DNA of 64,000 bases from Maribacter huludaoensis (GCF_029350945.1 NZ_JARKMS010000002.1:421984-485983); one strand, 5' to 3'; numbered from the stretch's first letter, positions 1 to 9,443 are shown. Translations and numbers: made by a program. The notes: generated by a model not told the origin, from the sequence alone.

Positions 1-734
1 AATCGGCTTTAGGTACTTATATAAAAATCCAGGGGGTCAACTTTATGGTCGTAGGTACCTATCAAAAAAAAGATGATGGAGGTGGGGAAGAAGGGCAAAA
101 ACAAATTTATGTTCCCTTTACGGCATTTTCACAAGCTTTTAATATGGGCAATGATGTGGGTTGGATGGCGATTACCGCTCAAGATGGAAATTCTATCTCA
201 AATTTAAAAGAAGATATTGTTGGGGTGGTCAAAGAAAAAAGAAAAATTCACCCAGATGATAAACGTGCCGTTGGTTATTTTGATCTGTACGAGCAGTTTA
301 ATAGGGTGGAAAGTCTTTTTGGTGCGTTACGATGGGTGGCTTATTTCGTTGGGGTACTTGTTTTATTATCGGGAATTATTGGGGTAAGTAATATAATGCT
401 CATTGTTATAAAGGAACGAACAAGAGAAATTGGAATACGTAGGGCATTGGGTGAAGGGCCATGGTCGATAAAAAAACAAATTTTAATGGAGTCTATTTTC
501 TTGACGATTATTTCGGGAATGATCGGAATCGTTTTCGGGGCGATATTTATTTATGGCGTAAATGCGGTTTTAGATTCCGTAGGTCCCGTGGACATGTTCG
601 TTAATCCTAGTGTAAGTTTGGGCGTGGTAGTAAGTGCTTTGGTCATTTTAATATTCTCTGGCCTGTTGGCAGGTTTCATACCTGCACAAAGCGCAATTAA
701 AATAAGACCTATTGAGGCTTTAAGAACAGAATAA
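1..734 (+). CDS. ABC transporter permease (MacB/FtsX type), 5' truncated by the window
   Basis: The reading frame is open from base 3, upstream of the first ATG at 45, so the gene begins outside the window. What remains is the end of the periplasmic MacB core domain followed by three C-terminal membrane segments of the FtsX fold, with the family's cytoplasmic loop KERTREIGIRRALG between the first two. It closely resembles the permease at 3901-5157 (shared YVPF/YIPF, GWMAI and KERT-EIGIRRALG blocks). The family moves substrates at or across the periplasm using ATP hydrolysed by a separate ATPase. The adaptor gene follows 30 bases later, so the two are probably co-transcribed. The substrate is unknown. 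Confidence 0.9.
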   Translation, partial: SALGTYIKIQGVNFMVVGTYQKKDDGGGEEGQKQIYVPFTAFSQAFNMGNDVGWMAITAQDGNSISNLKEDIVGVVKEKRKIHPDDKRAVGYFDLYEQFNRVESLFGALRWVAYFVGVLVLLSGIIGVSNIMLIVIKERTREIGIRRALGEGPWSIKKQILMESIFLTIISGMIGIVFGAIFIYGVNAVLDSVGPVDMFVNPSVSLGVVVSALVILIFSGLLAGFIPAQSAIKIRPIEALRTE

Positions 735-764
735 ATTCATCAATAAAATATAATCGATCACAAA

Positions 765-1880
765 ATGAAAAAGTCAACAACAATTGTAATTTTATTAATT
801 ATAGTACTGGCCTTTGGTGGCTCAATGTTTTATTTGTACTCAAAGAATGCGGAGGATCCGGTGGTGTATGATACGGAAGAACCTAGCAAGCAGACCATAA
901 TTAAGAAAACAATGGCTACGGGTAGTATTCTTCCATTAGAGGAAGTGCTTATCAAGCCAAATATTTCAGGGGTTATCGATAAGATTTTTGTAGAGGGCGG
1001 TGATTACGTGAAATCTGGTGATTTGCTTTGTACCATTAAAGTGGTCCCCAACTTAAGTGCTTTGAACGATGCTAGAAATACTATAGATGAAGCTAAAATA
1101 AATTTAGATGATCAATTGCGGAATTTGGAACGTCAAAAAGGTCTGTTTGCCAAAGGGGTCATTTCTAAAGTAGACCTAGAGCGTGCACAAGTAACTTATG
1201 ACCAATCTAAACAGACCTATGCAGCCGCAAATAAACGCTATGATATTGTAAAGACCGGTACCACCTCTGGGTACGGTAATGCGGCAAATACCCAAATACG
1301 GGCTACGGTTAGTGGTATGGTATTAGAGGTGCCGGTAGAAGTAGGAAATCAGGTAATAGAAAGCAACAATTTTAATGAAGGTACTACCATAGCCGCAATT
1401 GCAGATGTAGATAAAATGATTTTTGAGGGTAAAGTAGATGAATCCGAGGTAGGAAAAATTAAAGAAAATCTTCCGCTAGAGATTACGGTTGGTGCTATTG
1501 AGGACAAGGTGTTCGATGCCGTTCTGGATTATATTGCACCAAAAGGAAACGAGGAAAATGGCGCTATTCAGTTTGAAATAAAAGGGACACTTAAAAAACA
1601 AGATTCCGTATTCATCAGGGCAGGTTTAAGTGCCAATGCCTCAATCATTTTGGCTAGGGCGGATAGTGTGTTGGCCGTGAAGGAGGCCTTGGTGCAATTT
1701 GATGATAAAACGAAAAAACCATACGTAGAAATTGCAACAGGTGACCAAGAGTTTGAAAGAAGGGATATTGAGTTGGGTATAAGTGATGGTATTCATGTAC
1801 AGATCAATTCTGGCATAAACGAAGGCGATAAAATTAAGGTTTGGAACGAGGTAAAGCCCGATGAGCTTGCCGAAAATTAA
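765..1880 (+). CDS. Periplasmic adaptor (membrane fusion protein, MacA/HlyD type)
   Basis: 371 residues. An N-terminal membrane anchor (about residues 5-26) is followed by a split biotinyl-lipoyl-like domain, with GVIDKIFVEGGDYVKSGDLL in the first half and SGMVLEVPVEVGNQV in the second. An alpha-hairpin lies between the halves (about 100-150), and beta-barrel domains follow. Such adaptors bridge an inner-membrane ABC permease to a TolC-type channel. The protein is strongly similar along its length to the adaptor at 5202-6326, which points to duplication. It sits between a permease and an ATPase gene. Start chosen at the ATG after a short gap; no Shine-Dalgarno sequence is evident, as usual in this phylum. 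Confidence 0.92.
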   Translation: MKKSTTIVILLIIVLAFGGSMFYLYSKNAEDPVVYDTEEPSKQTIIKKTMATGSILPLEEVLIKPNISGVIDKIFVEGGDYVKSGDLLCTIKVVPNLSALNDARNTIDEAKINLDDQLRNLERQKGLFAKGVISKVDLERAQVTYDQSKQTYAAANKRYDIVKTGTTSGYGNAANTQIRATVSGMVLEVPVEVGNQVIESNNFNEGTTIAAIADVDKMIFEGKVDESEVGKIKENLPLEITVGAIEDKVFDAVLDYIAPKGNEENGAIQFEIKGTLKKQDSVFIRAGLSANASIILARADSVLAVKEALVQFDDKTKKPYVEIATGDQEFERRDIELGISDGIHVQINSGINEGDKIKVWNEVKPDELAEN

Positions 1881-1975
1881 AAACCAAAAAAAATTAATTC
1901 AATTCATGTAACAAATATTATACTACATAGTCTAATGAATAGGCAGTGTAAAAATTGTTCAAAACAACAACCAAC

Positions 1976-2677
1976 ATGATTCAAATTAAAGATCTTCACA
2001 AGTCCTATAAAATGGGCAAAAATTCACTTCACGTTCTTAAAGGAATAAATTTTAATGTTGAAGAAGGTGAGCTAGTAGCTATCATGGGTTCTTCTGGTTC
2101 GGGCAAATCTACCTTATTGAATATTTTAGGAATGTTGGATAGCTCTGATTCCGGAGAATATATATTAGATAATGTTCCCATAAAAGATTTAAACGAAACC
2201 AAAGCTGCCAGATATAGAAACAAATTTTTAGGTTTTGTTTTCCAGTCGTTCAATCTTATCAATTATAAAAGTGCCGCAGAGAATGTTGCCTTGCCTTTAT
2301 ACTATCAAAAAGTGCCAAGAAAAGAACGTCAAGAAAAAGCTTTAAAATATTTGGAACAGGTTGGTCTTAAGGAATGGGCGGGTCATTTGCCAAGTGAACT
2401 TTCCGGTGGTCAAAAACAACGTGTTGCCATTGCCAGGGCATTGGCGGCCGAGCCTAAGGTATTACTTGCCGATGAGCCTACAGGTGCATTGGACAGTAAG
2501 ACATCTTACGAGGTAATGGACCTGATACAGAAAATTAACGATGCGGGGAATACCATATTGATAGTTACCCACGAGCCTGATATTGCTGATATGTGTAAGC
2601 GTATTGTGCATTTGAAGGATGGGGTTATCATAGAGGATAAGAAAATAGAACAAGTAAGAGCCGAGCAATATGTTTGA
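1976..2677 (+). CDS. ABC transporter ATP-binding protein (MacB/LolD type)
   Basis: 233 residues from the ATG at 1976; a TTG at 1955 would add seven non-conserved residues. Walker A GSSGSGKST is at residues 38-46, the signature LSGGQ at about 142-146 and Walker B VLLADEP at 162-168, with a catalytic Glu at about 167. The H-loop is in IVTHEPDIA. This is the stand-alone ATPase form that drives FtsX-type permeases. The end overlaps the next permease by 8 bases (2670-2677), so translation is probably coupled. It is the only ATPase of the system visible here; a second may lie upstream of the window. Family assignment is secure, substrate unknown. Confidence 0.95.
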   Translation: MIQIKDLHKSYKMGKNSLHVLKGINFNVEEGELVAIMGSSGSGKSTLLNILGMLDSSDSGEYILDNVPIKDLNETKAARYRNKFLGFVFQSFNLINYKSAAENVALPLYYQKVPRKERQEKALKYLEQVGLKEWAGHLPSELSGGQKQRVAIARALAAEPKVLLADEPTGALDSKTSYEVMDLIQKINDAGNTILIVTHEPDIADMCKRIVHLKDGVIIEDKKIEQVRAEQYV

Positions 2678-3899
2678 TAGAGACATTTGGCAAGAAATAT
2701 ACCATAGTATAAGCAACAACAAGCTTAGAACTTTCCTAACCGGATTTTCGGTAGGTTGGGGTATTTTCATTTTGGTATTGCTTTTGGCTTCTGTAAAGGG
2801 AATGCAAAACGGCTTTACGCTTCAATTTAGTGATGACGCTACCAACTCCATTTTTGTAAGAACAGGTACAACTTCTTTGGCTTATGGCGGATTTGAAGCT
2901 GGGCGAAGAATTCAAATGACAAACGATGATGTTGAATATATTAAAAGAAGTTTTCCTAATGATGTAGAATATATAAGTCCTAGGGTATATCAAAATACAT
3001 CGGCACGTTATAAGAGCGAAACGGGTAGTTACAATATACAAGCGGTTCACCCTGATCATCAGGCTATTGAAAAGACCATAGTCAACAAGGGGCGCTTTAT
3101 TAATACCAACGATTTGATCAATGCCTCTAAGGTAGCGGTAATAGGTAGAAAGGTTGAAGAGGATTTGTTCAAGAGCGAAGATGCCATTGGTAAGTTTGTT
3201 GAGTTCAACGGTCTACCCTTTAGGGTCATAGGAACATTTACGGATGATGGTGATGATAATGCAGAAAGAAATATCTATGCGCCAACAACTACTTATCAAA
3301 AAATGTATGGGCAAACCGATCATATCGATCAAATTGCTTTGACTTATAACCCTAATTATGATTTAACCGAAGCACTTGCATTTTCTGATAGGTTGGAAAA
3401 TGTTTTTAGAAGAAGGTTTAAAATTGCCCCACAGGACCAAGCAGGTATTCGAATCTTTAATTATGCAGAGGTTTTTGAGGATATCAGCAATTTTACTGGT
3501 GGTTTGGATATCGCCGTTATTATTGTGGGACTTTTAATTTTGTTATCTGGTATTGTTGGCATCGGTAATATTATGGTGTTCATAATTAAAGAACGAACAA
3601 AAGAAATAGGCGTACGTAAAGCACTTGGTGCCGAACCTTGGTCCATTATAAAATTAGTGTTGTTCGAGTCTGTTTTTATTACGGCTTTATCCGGTTTTAT
3701 AGGACTGGGAATAGCAACAGGATTATTGGCTGCTATAGGACCTAATATTCAAACGGGCGCTTTTGCAAATCCTTCTGTAAGTATGTCCATGGTGGTAACC
3801 GCAACTATAATTTTGGTTGTGGCAGGTGTACTTGCAGGGTTGATTCCGGCAATGAAAGCGGCAAGAGTAAAACCAATTGTAGCATTAAGCGATAAGTAA
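2670..3899 (+). CDS. ABC transporter permease (MacB/FtsX type)
   Basis: 409 residues, full length for the family. One membrane segment lies near the N terminus (about 20-45), then a large periplasmic MacB-type domain (about 50-275), then three C-terminal membrane segments with the conserved loop KERTKEIGVRKALG. The gene starts inside the end of the ATPase gene and is followed one base later by another permease. The pair could form a heterodimer on the shared ATPase; this is inference from the gene order. It is more distant from the other two permeases in the cluster than they are from each other. Confidence 0.93.
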   Translation: MFDRDIWQEIYHSISNNKLRTFLTGFSVGWGIFILVLLLASVKGMQNGFTLQFSDDATNSIFVRTGTTSLAYGGFEAGRRIQMTNDDVEYIKRSFPNDVEYISPRVYQNTSARYKSETGSYNIQAVHPDHQAIEKTIVNKGRFINTNDLINASKVAVIGRKVEEDLFKSEDAIGKFVEFNGLPFRVIGTFTDDGDDNAERNIYAPTTTYQKMYGQTDHIDQIALTYNPNYDLTEALAFSDRLENVFRRRFKIAPQDQAGIRIFNYAEVFEDISNFTGGLDIAVIIVGLLILLSGIVGIGNIMVFIIKERTKEIGVRKALGAEPWSIIKLVLFESVFITALSGFIGLGIATGLLAAIGPNIQTGAFANPSVSMSMVVTATIILVVAGVLAGLIPAMKAARVKPIVALSDK

Positions 3900-3900
3900 T

Positions 3901-5157
3901 ATGTGGATATTTGATAGAGATTTATGGTCAGAGATTTTTGCCACATTAGGTAAGAACTTGTTTCGCACATTCTTAACCATGTTAGGGGTTATCATCGCTA
4001 TGATAATTCTTGTATTGCTTTTAGGTGGTGCAAACGGAATGAGTAATGGTTTTCAAAAAATATTTGCAGGTACCGCATCTAACAGTCTGTTTGTATGGAG
4101 TCAAAGTACATCAGAGCCTTATAAAGGATTTGAAAGAGGACGTAGAATTCAATTTAAATTGGAAGATGCTACCATTTTAAAAGAACAGATTCCAGAAATA
4201 GAAGTTCTTGCCCCAAGAATAGAACTTGGTAGTCATAGAGGAGTGGTTACCGTATATAGAAATGGTTTGACTAGTGGTTCGGCAGTTTATGGTGATTATC
4301 CTAATGTCGATGAAATCATGAAGAAGAAGCTAGTAGAAGGTAGATTTCTAAATGAAAATGACATGACCGAGTCTAAAAAGGTGTGTGTTATTGGAGAAGA
4401 AACGTATAAACTATTATTTGAAAAAGGTGAAAATGCTATAGGGGAAGATGTTCGTATTAACGGAGTGTTTTTTAATATAGTAGGTATTTATAAGCCAAAC
4501 CAAAACATAAATATTGACGGAGAGAATTCGGTTTATATTCCGTTTTCAACATTTCAAAAAGCATTTGGTTCTGGAGATAGAATGGGATGGATGGCAATCT
4601 CGGTTCAGTCAGATACCAAAGTACCTGTAGTGGAAAGTCAGATAAAACGTTTGCTGAAGAACAAATATGATATCAACCCAACAGACGAACGCGCCATTGG
4701 TAGTTTCGACATGTCTGAAGTGTTTAATAATGTATCGGCATTTACAGGTGTGTTACAAGGCGTCTCTTTCTTTGTTGGAATTTTGACTTTATTGGCAGGT
4801 GTCATTGCTATTAGTAATATTCTTTTAATTACCGTAAAAGAACGTACAAAAGAAATAGGAATTAGACGCGCCTTGGGTGCAACCCCTAAAGTAGTAAAGA
4901 GACAAATTGTACTGGAGTCTATCGTAATTACGGTATTTGCAGGTTTTGTCGGTTTTGCAATCGCAATCGGGTTTCTAGCTATTGCGAATAATATGATCGG
5001 CGAGAATAGTGATGTACCCTTTTATAACCTTATGATCAGCATACCACAATTTTTAGGTTCCTTTGTTTTAATGGTAGGTCTTAGTGTTTTAATAGGATTG
5101 ATACCTGCGAATAGAGCCATTAGAATAAAACCAATAGACGCTTTAAGAGAAGAGTAA
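3901..5157 (+). CDS. ABC transporter permease (MacB/FtsX type), second of a tandem pair
   Basis: 418 residues: an N-terminal membrane segment (about 20-45), a periplasmic core domain, and three C-terminal membrane segments with the loop KERTKEIGIRRALG. It begins one base after the preceding permease stop. The C-terminal half resembles the truncated permease at 1-734 more than it resembles its immediate neighbour. Each of these two like permeases is followed by a like adaptor, so a permease-adaptor unit appears to have been duplicated. Substrate unknown. Confidence 0.93.
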   Translation: MWIFDRDLWSEIFATLGKNLFRTFLTMLGVIIAMIILVLLLGGANGMSNGFQKIFAGTASNSLFVWSQSTSEPYKGFERGRRIQFKLEDATILKEQIPEIEVLAPRIELGSHRGVVTVYRNGLTSGSAVYGDYPNVDEIMKKKLVEGRFLNENDMTESKKVCVIGEETYKLLFEKGENAIGEDVRINGVFFNIVGIYKPNQNINIDGENSVYIPFSTFQKAFGSGDRMGWMAISVQSDTKVPVVESQIKRLLKNKYDINPTDERAIGSFDMSEVFNNVSAFTGVLQGVSFFVGILTLLAGVIAISNILLITVKERTKEIGIRRALGATPKVVKRQIVLESIVITVFAGFVGFAIAIGFLAIANNMIGENSDVPFYNLMISIPQFLGSFVLMVGLSVLIGLIPANRAIRIKPIDALREE

Positions 5158-5201
5158 CAGACCAAACAACAAAAGAATAAATAACAATCAAATAGTTGAG
5201 C

Positions 5202-6326
5202 ATGAACAAGTATGTAAAGTACGTATTAATAGGATTAGTAGTTTTTGGAATACTGGCTGCAGTAGTCTATTTCATGAAAAAGAACAGCACTCCTTTAAAA
5301 ACATATGAAACGGAGACCGTTGAAAAAAGAGATATTACCAACAAGGTTGTTGTTACCGGTAAGGTAATACCACAAGATGAAATTGAGATCAAACCTCAAA
5401 TTTCTGGTATCATTCAAAAAGTATATTTAGAAGAAGGTGTTCAAGTTAAAGCGGGTGATCTAATTGCTACGATAAAAGTTGTACCTAATGAACAGTCTTT
5501 AAATCAGGCTCGTGGTAGAGTAAACAATGCCAAAATTTCTTTAAGTAATACAAAGATTGAATACGACCGAAATAAAACACTATTCGATAAAGGAGTGATT
5601 TCTAGTCAAGATTTCAATGCGTTGCAATTACGTTTTGATCAGGCTACGCAAGAACTGCAAAATGCTCAGGCAGACTATCAGATAATTAGAGTAGGTTCTG
5701 CAGGTGGCTCATCTAGTGCCAATACCAATATTAGGGCTACGGTAACTGGTACTTTATTAGAAATCCCAGTAGAGGTAGGTGATCAGGTTATTGAAAGTAA
5801 TAATTTCAATGACGGTACTACGATTGCATTTATTGCAGATATGTCTAAAATGATTTTTGAAGGCGAAGTTGATGAAGCTGAAGTGGGGAAACTTAAAGTA
5901 GGAATGCCATTAGAAATTAGCATGGGTGCTTTACAAGATGAAAAATTTAATGCCAAATTAAAGTTCATAGCACCTAAAGGTGTTGAAGAAGAAGGTGCCG
6001 TTCAGTTTAAGATAGAAGGTGATTTGGTAGTGTCTGATAGTACTAATATTAGAGCTGGTTATAGCGCAAATGCAGCAATTGTCTTAGAAGAAAAGAAAGA
6101 TGTGCTTTCTATTAAAGAAGCATTGTTGCAGTTTGATAAAGAAACCAATAAGCCATACGTTGAGGTAGAGACAGGTGATAATGAATTTGAAAAAAGAGAA
6201 CTTGAGCTTGGTGTAAGTGATGGTATAGATGTGGAAATTGTTTCTGGTATCGATGAAGATTCTAAAATAAAAATCTGGAACAAGTTAGAAGCTAAGAGTG
6301 AAGACAATGGTCCGAACGAGGATTAA
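5202..6326 (+). CDS. Periplasmic adaptor (membrane fusion protein), paralogue of the 765-1880 gene
   Basis: 374 residues from the ATG at 5202 (a TTG at 5196 adds two residues). N-terminal membrane anchor at about 6-25, then lipoyl-like halves, an alpha-hairpin and barrel domains as in MacA/HlyD. Long stretches match the first adaptor, for example the blocks around VIESNNFN, KMIFEG and FIAPKG. The C terminus is acidic (SEDNGPNED). It is followed by the TolC-like gene after 67 bases. The role inferred is to link the ABC permeases to that outer-membrane channel. Confidence 0.92.
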   Translation: MNKYVKYVLIGLVVFGILAAVVYFMKKNSTPLKTYETETVEKRDITNKVVVTGKVIPQDEIEIKPQISGIIQKVYLEEGVQVKAGDLIATIKVVPNEQSLNQARGRVNNAKISLSNTKIEYDRNKTLFDKGVISSQDFNALQLRFDQATQELQNAQADYQIIRVGSAGGSSSANTNIRATVTGTLLEIPVEVGDQVIESNNFNDGTTIAFIADMSKMIFEGEVDEAEVGKLKVGMPLEISMGALQDEKFNAKLKFIAPKGVEEEGAVQFKIEGDLVVSDSTNIRAGYSANAAIVLEEKKDVLSIKEALLQFDKETNKPYVEVETGDNEFEKRELELGVSDGIDVEIVSGIDEDSKIKIWNKLEAKSEDNGPNED

Positions 6327-6393
6327 AAATAATCAATCAAATCAAAAAACGAATCGAGCAGCCTATGTATAGGTTGGTTTAAAAAAGAATAAA

Positions 6394-7788
6394 ATGAAAG
6401 TAAAAATCACGGGATTACTACTATTATGTTCTGTTGTAATGGGTATGGCGCAGCAAAAGAAATGGACTTTAGAGGAGTGTGTGGCTTATGCTGTAGAAAA
6501 TAACCTGACAATAGAACAATTGGAATTGGATTTGGCAACGGTTAAAATAGATAAATCAGATGCGGTCGGAGCATTTTTGCCTAATTTAAATTTAAGTTCT
6601 GGAGTTTCTGAAAGGTCAGGTTTAGTTGTTGACCCTAATAGTAATGCAAATGTTTCTGGAACTATATTTTCTGTTACTCCTGGTATTACCACTGGCGTTA
6701 CACTTTTTGATGGTCTTCAAAATATCCATAGATTAAACAGAGCTAAATTAAATACTATAGCAAGTCAATTTCGTTTGGATGATTTGAAAGATGATATTCG
6801 ACTTAGCGTGGCTAATTCATACTTGCAAATATTGTCCAATAAAGAGGCTTTAGAGGTAGCTAAAGCGCAATACGCAGTAACTGAGCAGGATTTAAAAAGA
6901 ACTAAAGAGTTAGTGGATTCTGGAGTTGTGCCCAGAGTAGATTTATTGGAAATACAAGCTACAGCAGCTACCCAAGAACAACAAATAGTCAATAATGAAG
7001 GTCTAATTTTAATATCTAAGATTAGTTTGGCTCAGATTCTACAAATAACGGATTATGCTAATTTTGAGATAGCAGATGAAGAGTTTAATATACCTCTTTC
7101 AGACATTTTAAATAACTCGGCAAAGGATATTTTTTCTAAAGCATTAGAGTTTAGAAACGATATCAAGGTTTCAGAATCTAACGTCGCAATTGCTGAAAAA
7201 GATCAACAAATTGCCAAAGGGGCACTTTATCCTACCATAAATGCTTTTTTTAATTATAATACATTTTATACAAATCAATTTGCGCCAGTACCAGACCCTA
7301 ATAATCCTGGGCAATTTTTGTTTGACCCCAATAATCAAGGCACACTTCTCTTAACTAGAGAATCAATTACTAACCAGTTTTATCTTAATGATGGTATTTC
7401 TTATGGTTTTCAAATTAATGTACCAGTCTTCAATGGATTCAGTGTAAAGAATAACATTAAACGTGCAGCGATTAATTTGGAAAGTTCAAAGCTTCAATTA
7501 GAACAAGATAAGCTTGCCTTGGAGGCAGAAATACAGCAAGCATATGTTAATGTGTCTACCTTTTTAAAATCATATGAAGCAGCCGAAAAAACTTTGGAAG
7601 CGACAACGTTGGCTTTTGAATATTCAAAAGAAAGGTTCGATGTAGGTTTAATGAACGCTTTCGAATATAGTCAGGCTCAATCAAGGATTGACAATGCAAA
7701 GGCAGATGTTATTAGAACGAAATACGATTACATATTCAGATTAAAAATATTAGAATTCTATTTTGGTATTCCTATTTCGTTAGAATAG
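6394..7788 (+). CDS. TolC-family outer membrane efflux protein
   Basis: 464 residues with a signal peptide (about 1-19, ending at GMAQ). Two OEP repeats are visible, each with a long helical region and a beta part (about 25-215 and 240-455). Proteins of this family trimerise to form an outer-membrane channel with a periplasmic tunnel that docks on membrane fusion proteins. It is the last gene of the efflux operon and a hairpin terminator follows at 7812-7844. Its position after two adaptor-permease sets suggests that one channel serves both. Confidence 0.93.
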   Translation: MKVKITGLLLLCSVVMGMAQQKKWTLEECVAYAVENNLTIEQLELDLATVKIDKSDAVGAFLPNLNLSSGVSERSGLVVDPNSNANVSGTIFSVTPGITTGVTLFDGLQNIHRLNRAKLNTIASQFRLDDLKDDIRLSVANSYLQILSNKEALEVAKAQYAVTEQDLKRTKELVDSGVVPRVDLLEIQATAATQEQQIVNNEGLILISKISLAQILQITDYANFEIADEEFNIPLSDILNNSAKDIFSKALEFRNDIKVSESNVAIAEKDQQIAKGALYPTINAFFNYNTFYTNQFAPVPDPNNPGQFLFDPNNQGTLLLTRESITNQFYLNDGISYGFQINVPVFNGFSVKNNIKRAAINLESSKLQLEQDKLALEAEIQQAYVNVSTFLKSYEAAEKTLEATTLAFEYSKERFDVGLMNAFEYSQAQSRIDNAKADVIRTKYDYIFRLKILEFYFGIPISLE

Positions 7789-7811
7789 AATAAACAAAAC
7801 TATAATTGATG

Positions 7812-7844
7812 AGCCTGTAACATTTTAATGTATACAGGCTTTTT
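7812..7844 (+). terminator. Rho-independent terminator of the efflux operon
   Basis: Inverted repeat AGCCTGTA (7812-7819) / TACAGGCT (7833-7840). The pairing extends inward through ACAT/ATGT with one bulged base, and T residues follow. It lies 24 bases after the TolC-like stop. Confidence 0.75.
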
Positions 7845-7861
7845 CATTTTATAGTATGTAA

Positions 7862-7869
7862 TACCTTTG
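7862..7869 (+). promoter_or_regulatory. Bacteroidota -7 box upstream of tsaB, four bases from the start codon
   Basis: TACCTTTG matches the TAnnTTTG -7 element. The ATG of tsaB begins after only four further bases, so the transcript would start at or next to the start codon. No TTG is present at the expected -33 distance, which lowers confidence. Confidence 0.5.
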
Positions 7870-7873
7870 CAAT

Positions 7874-8554
7874 ATGGGAGTATTATTAAACCTAGAAACA
7901 TCATCCACCAATTGTTCTGTGTGCGTTGCTAAAGATGGAGAAATTCTTGCAATAAGGGAATTGAACTCCGCTAACTATTCACATGCAGAAAAGCTACATA
8001 TCTTCATAGAAGAAGTAATGCTGGAGGCTTCTTTAAGAATGGAAGATTTAGAGGCTGTAGCGGTCAGTAAAGGACCGGGCTCGTATACGGGTCTACGAAT
8101 AGGCGTTTCTGCTGCAAAAGGTCTGTGCTACGCTCTGGGCATTCCTTTGGTAGCTGTTTCTACCTTAAAAAGTATGGCATCGCAAATTAAAATTAAAAAC
8201 GATGCCGTTTTGATACCGGTTTTGGATGCTAGACGTATGGAAGTTTATTCCTGTGCGTTCGATGAAAACGGCAATGAATTAAGGGAAACAAGAGCGGAAA
8301 TTATAGATGAAAACTCTTTTCAGGAATATATAAACGATAAACATATTCACTTTTTAGGAAGTGGTGCAGAAAAAATAAAAGAATTTTTTCCTTTAGAATC
8401 CATTACCTTCCATTGTGAAATAGTGCCTTCGGCCAAGCAAATGGCTACTATTTCATCGAATAAATTTTATGCTAAGGATTTTGAGGATGTTGCGTATTTT
8501 GAACCTTACTATTTAAAGGACTTTGTGCTTCAAACTAAAAAAGTAAAATCATAA
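7874..8554 (+). CDS. tsaB: tRNA threonylcarbamoyladenosine biosynthesis protein TsaB
   Basis: 226 residues, usual TsaB length. The N-terminal ASKHA fold begins NLETSSTNCSVCVAKDG, and the family motif SKGPGSYTGLRIGVSAAKG is at about residues 65-83. TsaB is a non-catalytic partner of TsaD and TsaE; the complex places the threonylcarbamoyl group on A37 of ANN-decoding tRNAs in the cytoplasm. Zinc- and Fe-binding motifs of TsaD are absent, which separates it from that paralogue. It stands alone between the efflux operon terminator and a convergent mscS-like gene. Confidence 0.95.
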   Translation: MGVLLNLETSSTNCSVCVAKDGEILAIRELNSANYSHAEKLHIFIEEVMLEASLRMEDLEAVAVSKGPGSYTGLRIGVSAAKGLCYALGIPLVAVSTLKSMASQIKIKNDAVLIPVLDARRMEVYSCAFDENGNELRETRAEIIDENSFQEYINDKHIHFLGSGAEKIKEFFPLESITFHCEIVPSAKQMATISSNKFYAKDFEDVAYFEPYYLKDFVLQTKKVKS

Positions 8555-8566
8555 TATTTGAATATT

Positions 8567-8598
8567 AAAAAAGCCCTTGAGTAATCAAGGGCTTTTTT
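8567..8598. terminator. Bidirectional terminator between tsaB and the MscS gene
   Basis: A 13-base stem, AAAAAGCCCTTGA (8568-8580) with TCAAGGGCTTTTT (8585-8597), closes a GTAA loop. A and T runs on both sides make it usable by both converging genes. Confidence 0.88.
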
Positions 8599-8612
8599 AT
8601 TCAACAAATTGG

Positions 8613-9443
8613 TTAGTTCACTTTCATCTGTGTAACCACTCTTTGTGGGAAAGGAATTTCAATTCCTGCAGCATCAAAACGATATTTTATTTCTTCCATT
8701 ACATAAAAATGTGCGGCCCAAAAATCAGCGTTGTTCGCCCAAAAACGTAAGGTAAGATTTACCGAACTATCACCTAATTCACCTACGTAAACTTCAGGGG
8801 CGGGAGTTTTATGTATTGTATCCCTTTCATTACAGATGGCCAAAAGAATTTCTTTAGCTTCTTTAATGTTAGAAGTGTAACCTATACCTACATCTATTTT
8901 ATCCCTTCTGGTATCTTGTGCATTGTAATTGGTAATGGTATTGTTAGAGAGCTGACCATTGGGTATAATTGCAATTTGATTTCCAAATGTGCTTACTTTT
9001 GTAGTGAATATCGATATTTCTTTAACGGTACCATCCACACCTTGGGCAGATATAAAATCTCCAATTTTAAAAGGTTTAAAAAGTAATATTAATACTCCGC
9101 CGGCAAAATTGGCTAAAGAACCTTGAAGGGCTAGACCAATGGCCAAACCAGCAGAAGCTAAAATAGCGACCAATGAACTTGTTTGAACTCCCAATTGGGT
9201 AATAACGAGTATAAAAAGTATAATTTTTAAAGCTATACTGATAAAGCTTTGTAAAAAGGTTTCTAGCGCTAGGTCATAATCTTTATTGGCGAAGAACTTA
9301 CGTATCATTTTATTTAAAAAACGTATTACATAGGTTCCGGCAATCAATAGAAATATTGCCCATAATATACTAGGCAACACGTCCCAAAGCCATGCTATTG
9401 CATTATCTGCATGTTCTTGCAGATTCATTATTTTATCCATCAT
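8613..9443 (-). CDS. Small-conductance mechanosensitive channel (MscS family)
   Basis: 276 residues. Three membrane segments are visible (about 15-45, 65-88 and 90-125). The third carries the Ala/Gly-rich pore helix (GLAIGLALQGSLANFAGG), followed by the beta domain (FKIGDFI...GTVKEI) and the cytoplasmic alpha/beta vestibule, ending with IPFPQRVV. The channel opens under membrane tension to release solutes on hypo-osmotic shock. It lies 75 bases downstream of the DUF255 gene on the same strand with no terminator seen between, so read-through is possible. Confidence 0.94.
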   Translation of the reverse strand: MMDKIMNLQEHADNAIAWLWDVLPSILWAIFLLIAGTYVIRFLNKMIRKFFANKDYDLALETFLQSFISIALKIILFILVITQLGVQTSSLVAILASAGLAIGLALQGSLANFAGGVLILLFKPFKIGDFISAQGVDGTVKEISIFTTKVSTFGNQIAIIPNGQLSNNTITNYNAQDTRRDKIDVGIGYTSNIKEAKEILLAICNERDTIHKTPAPEVYVGELGDSSVNLTLRFWANNADFWAAHFYVMEEIKYRFDAAGIEIPFPQRVVTQMKVN

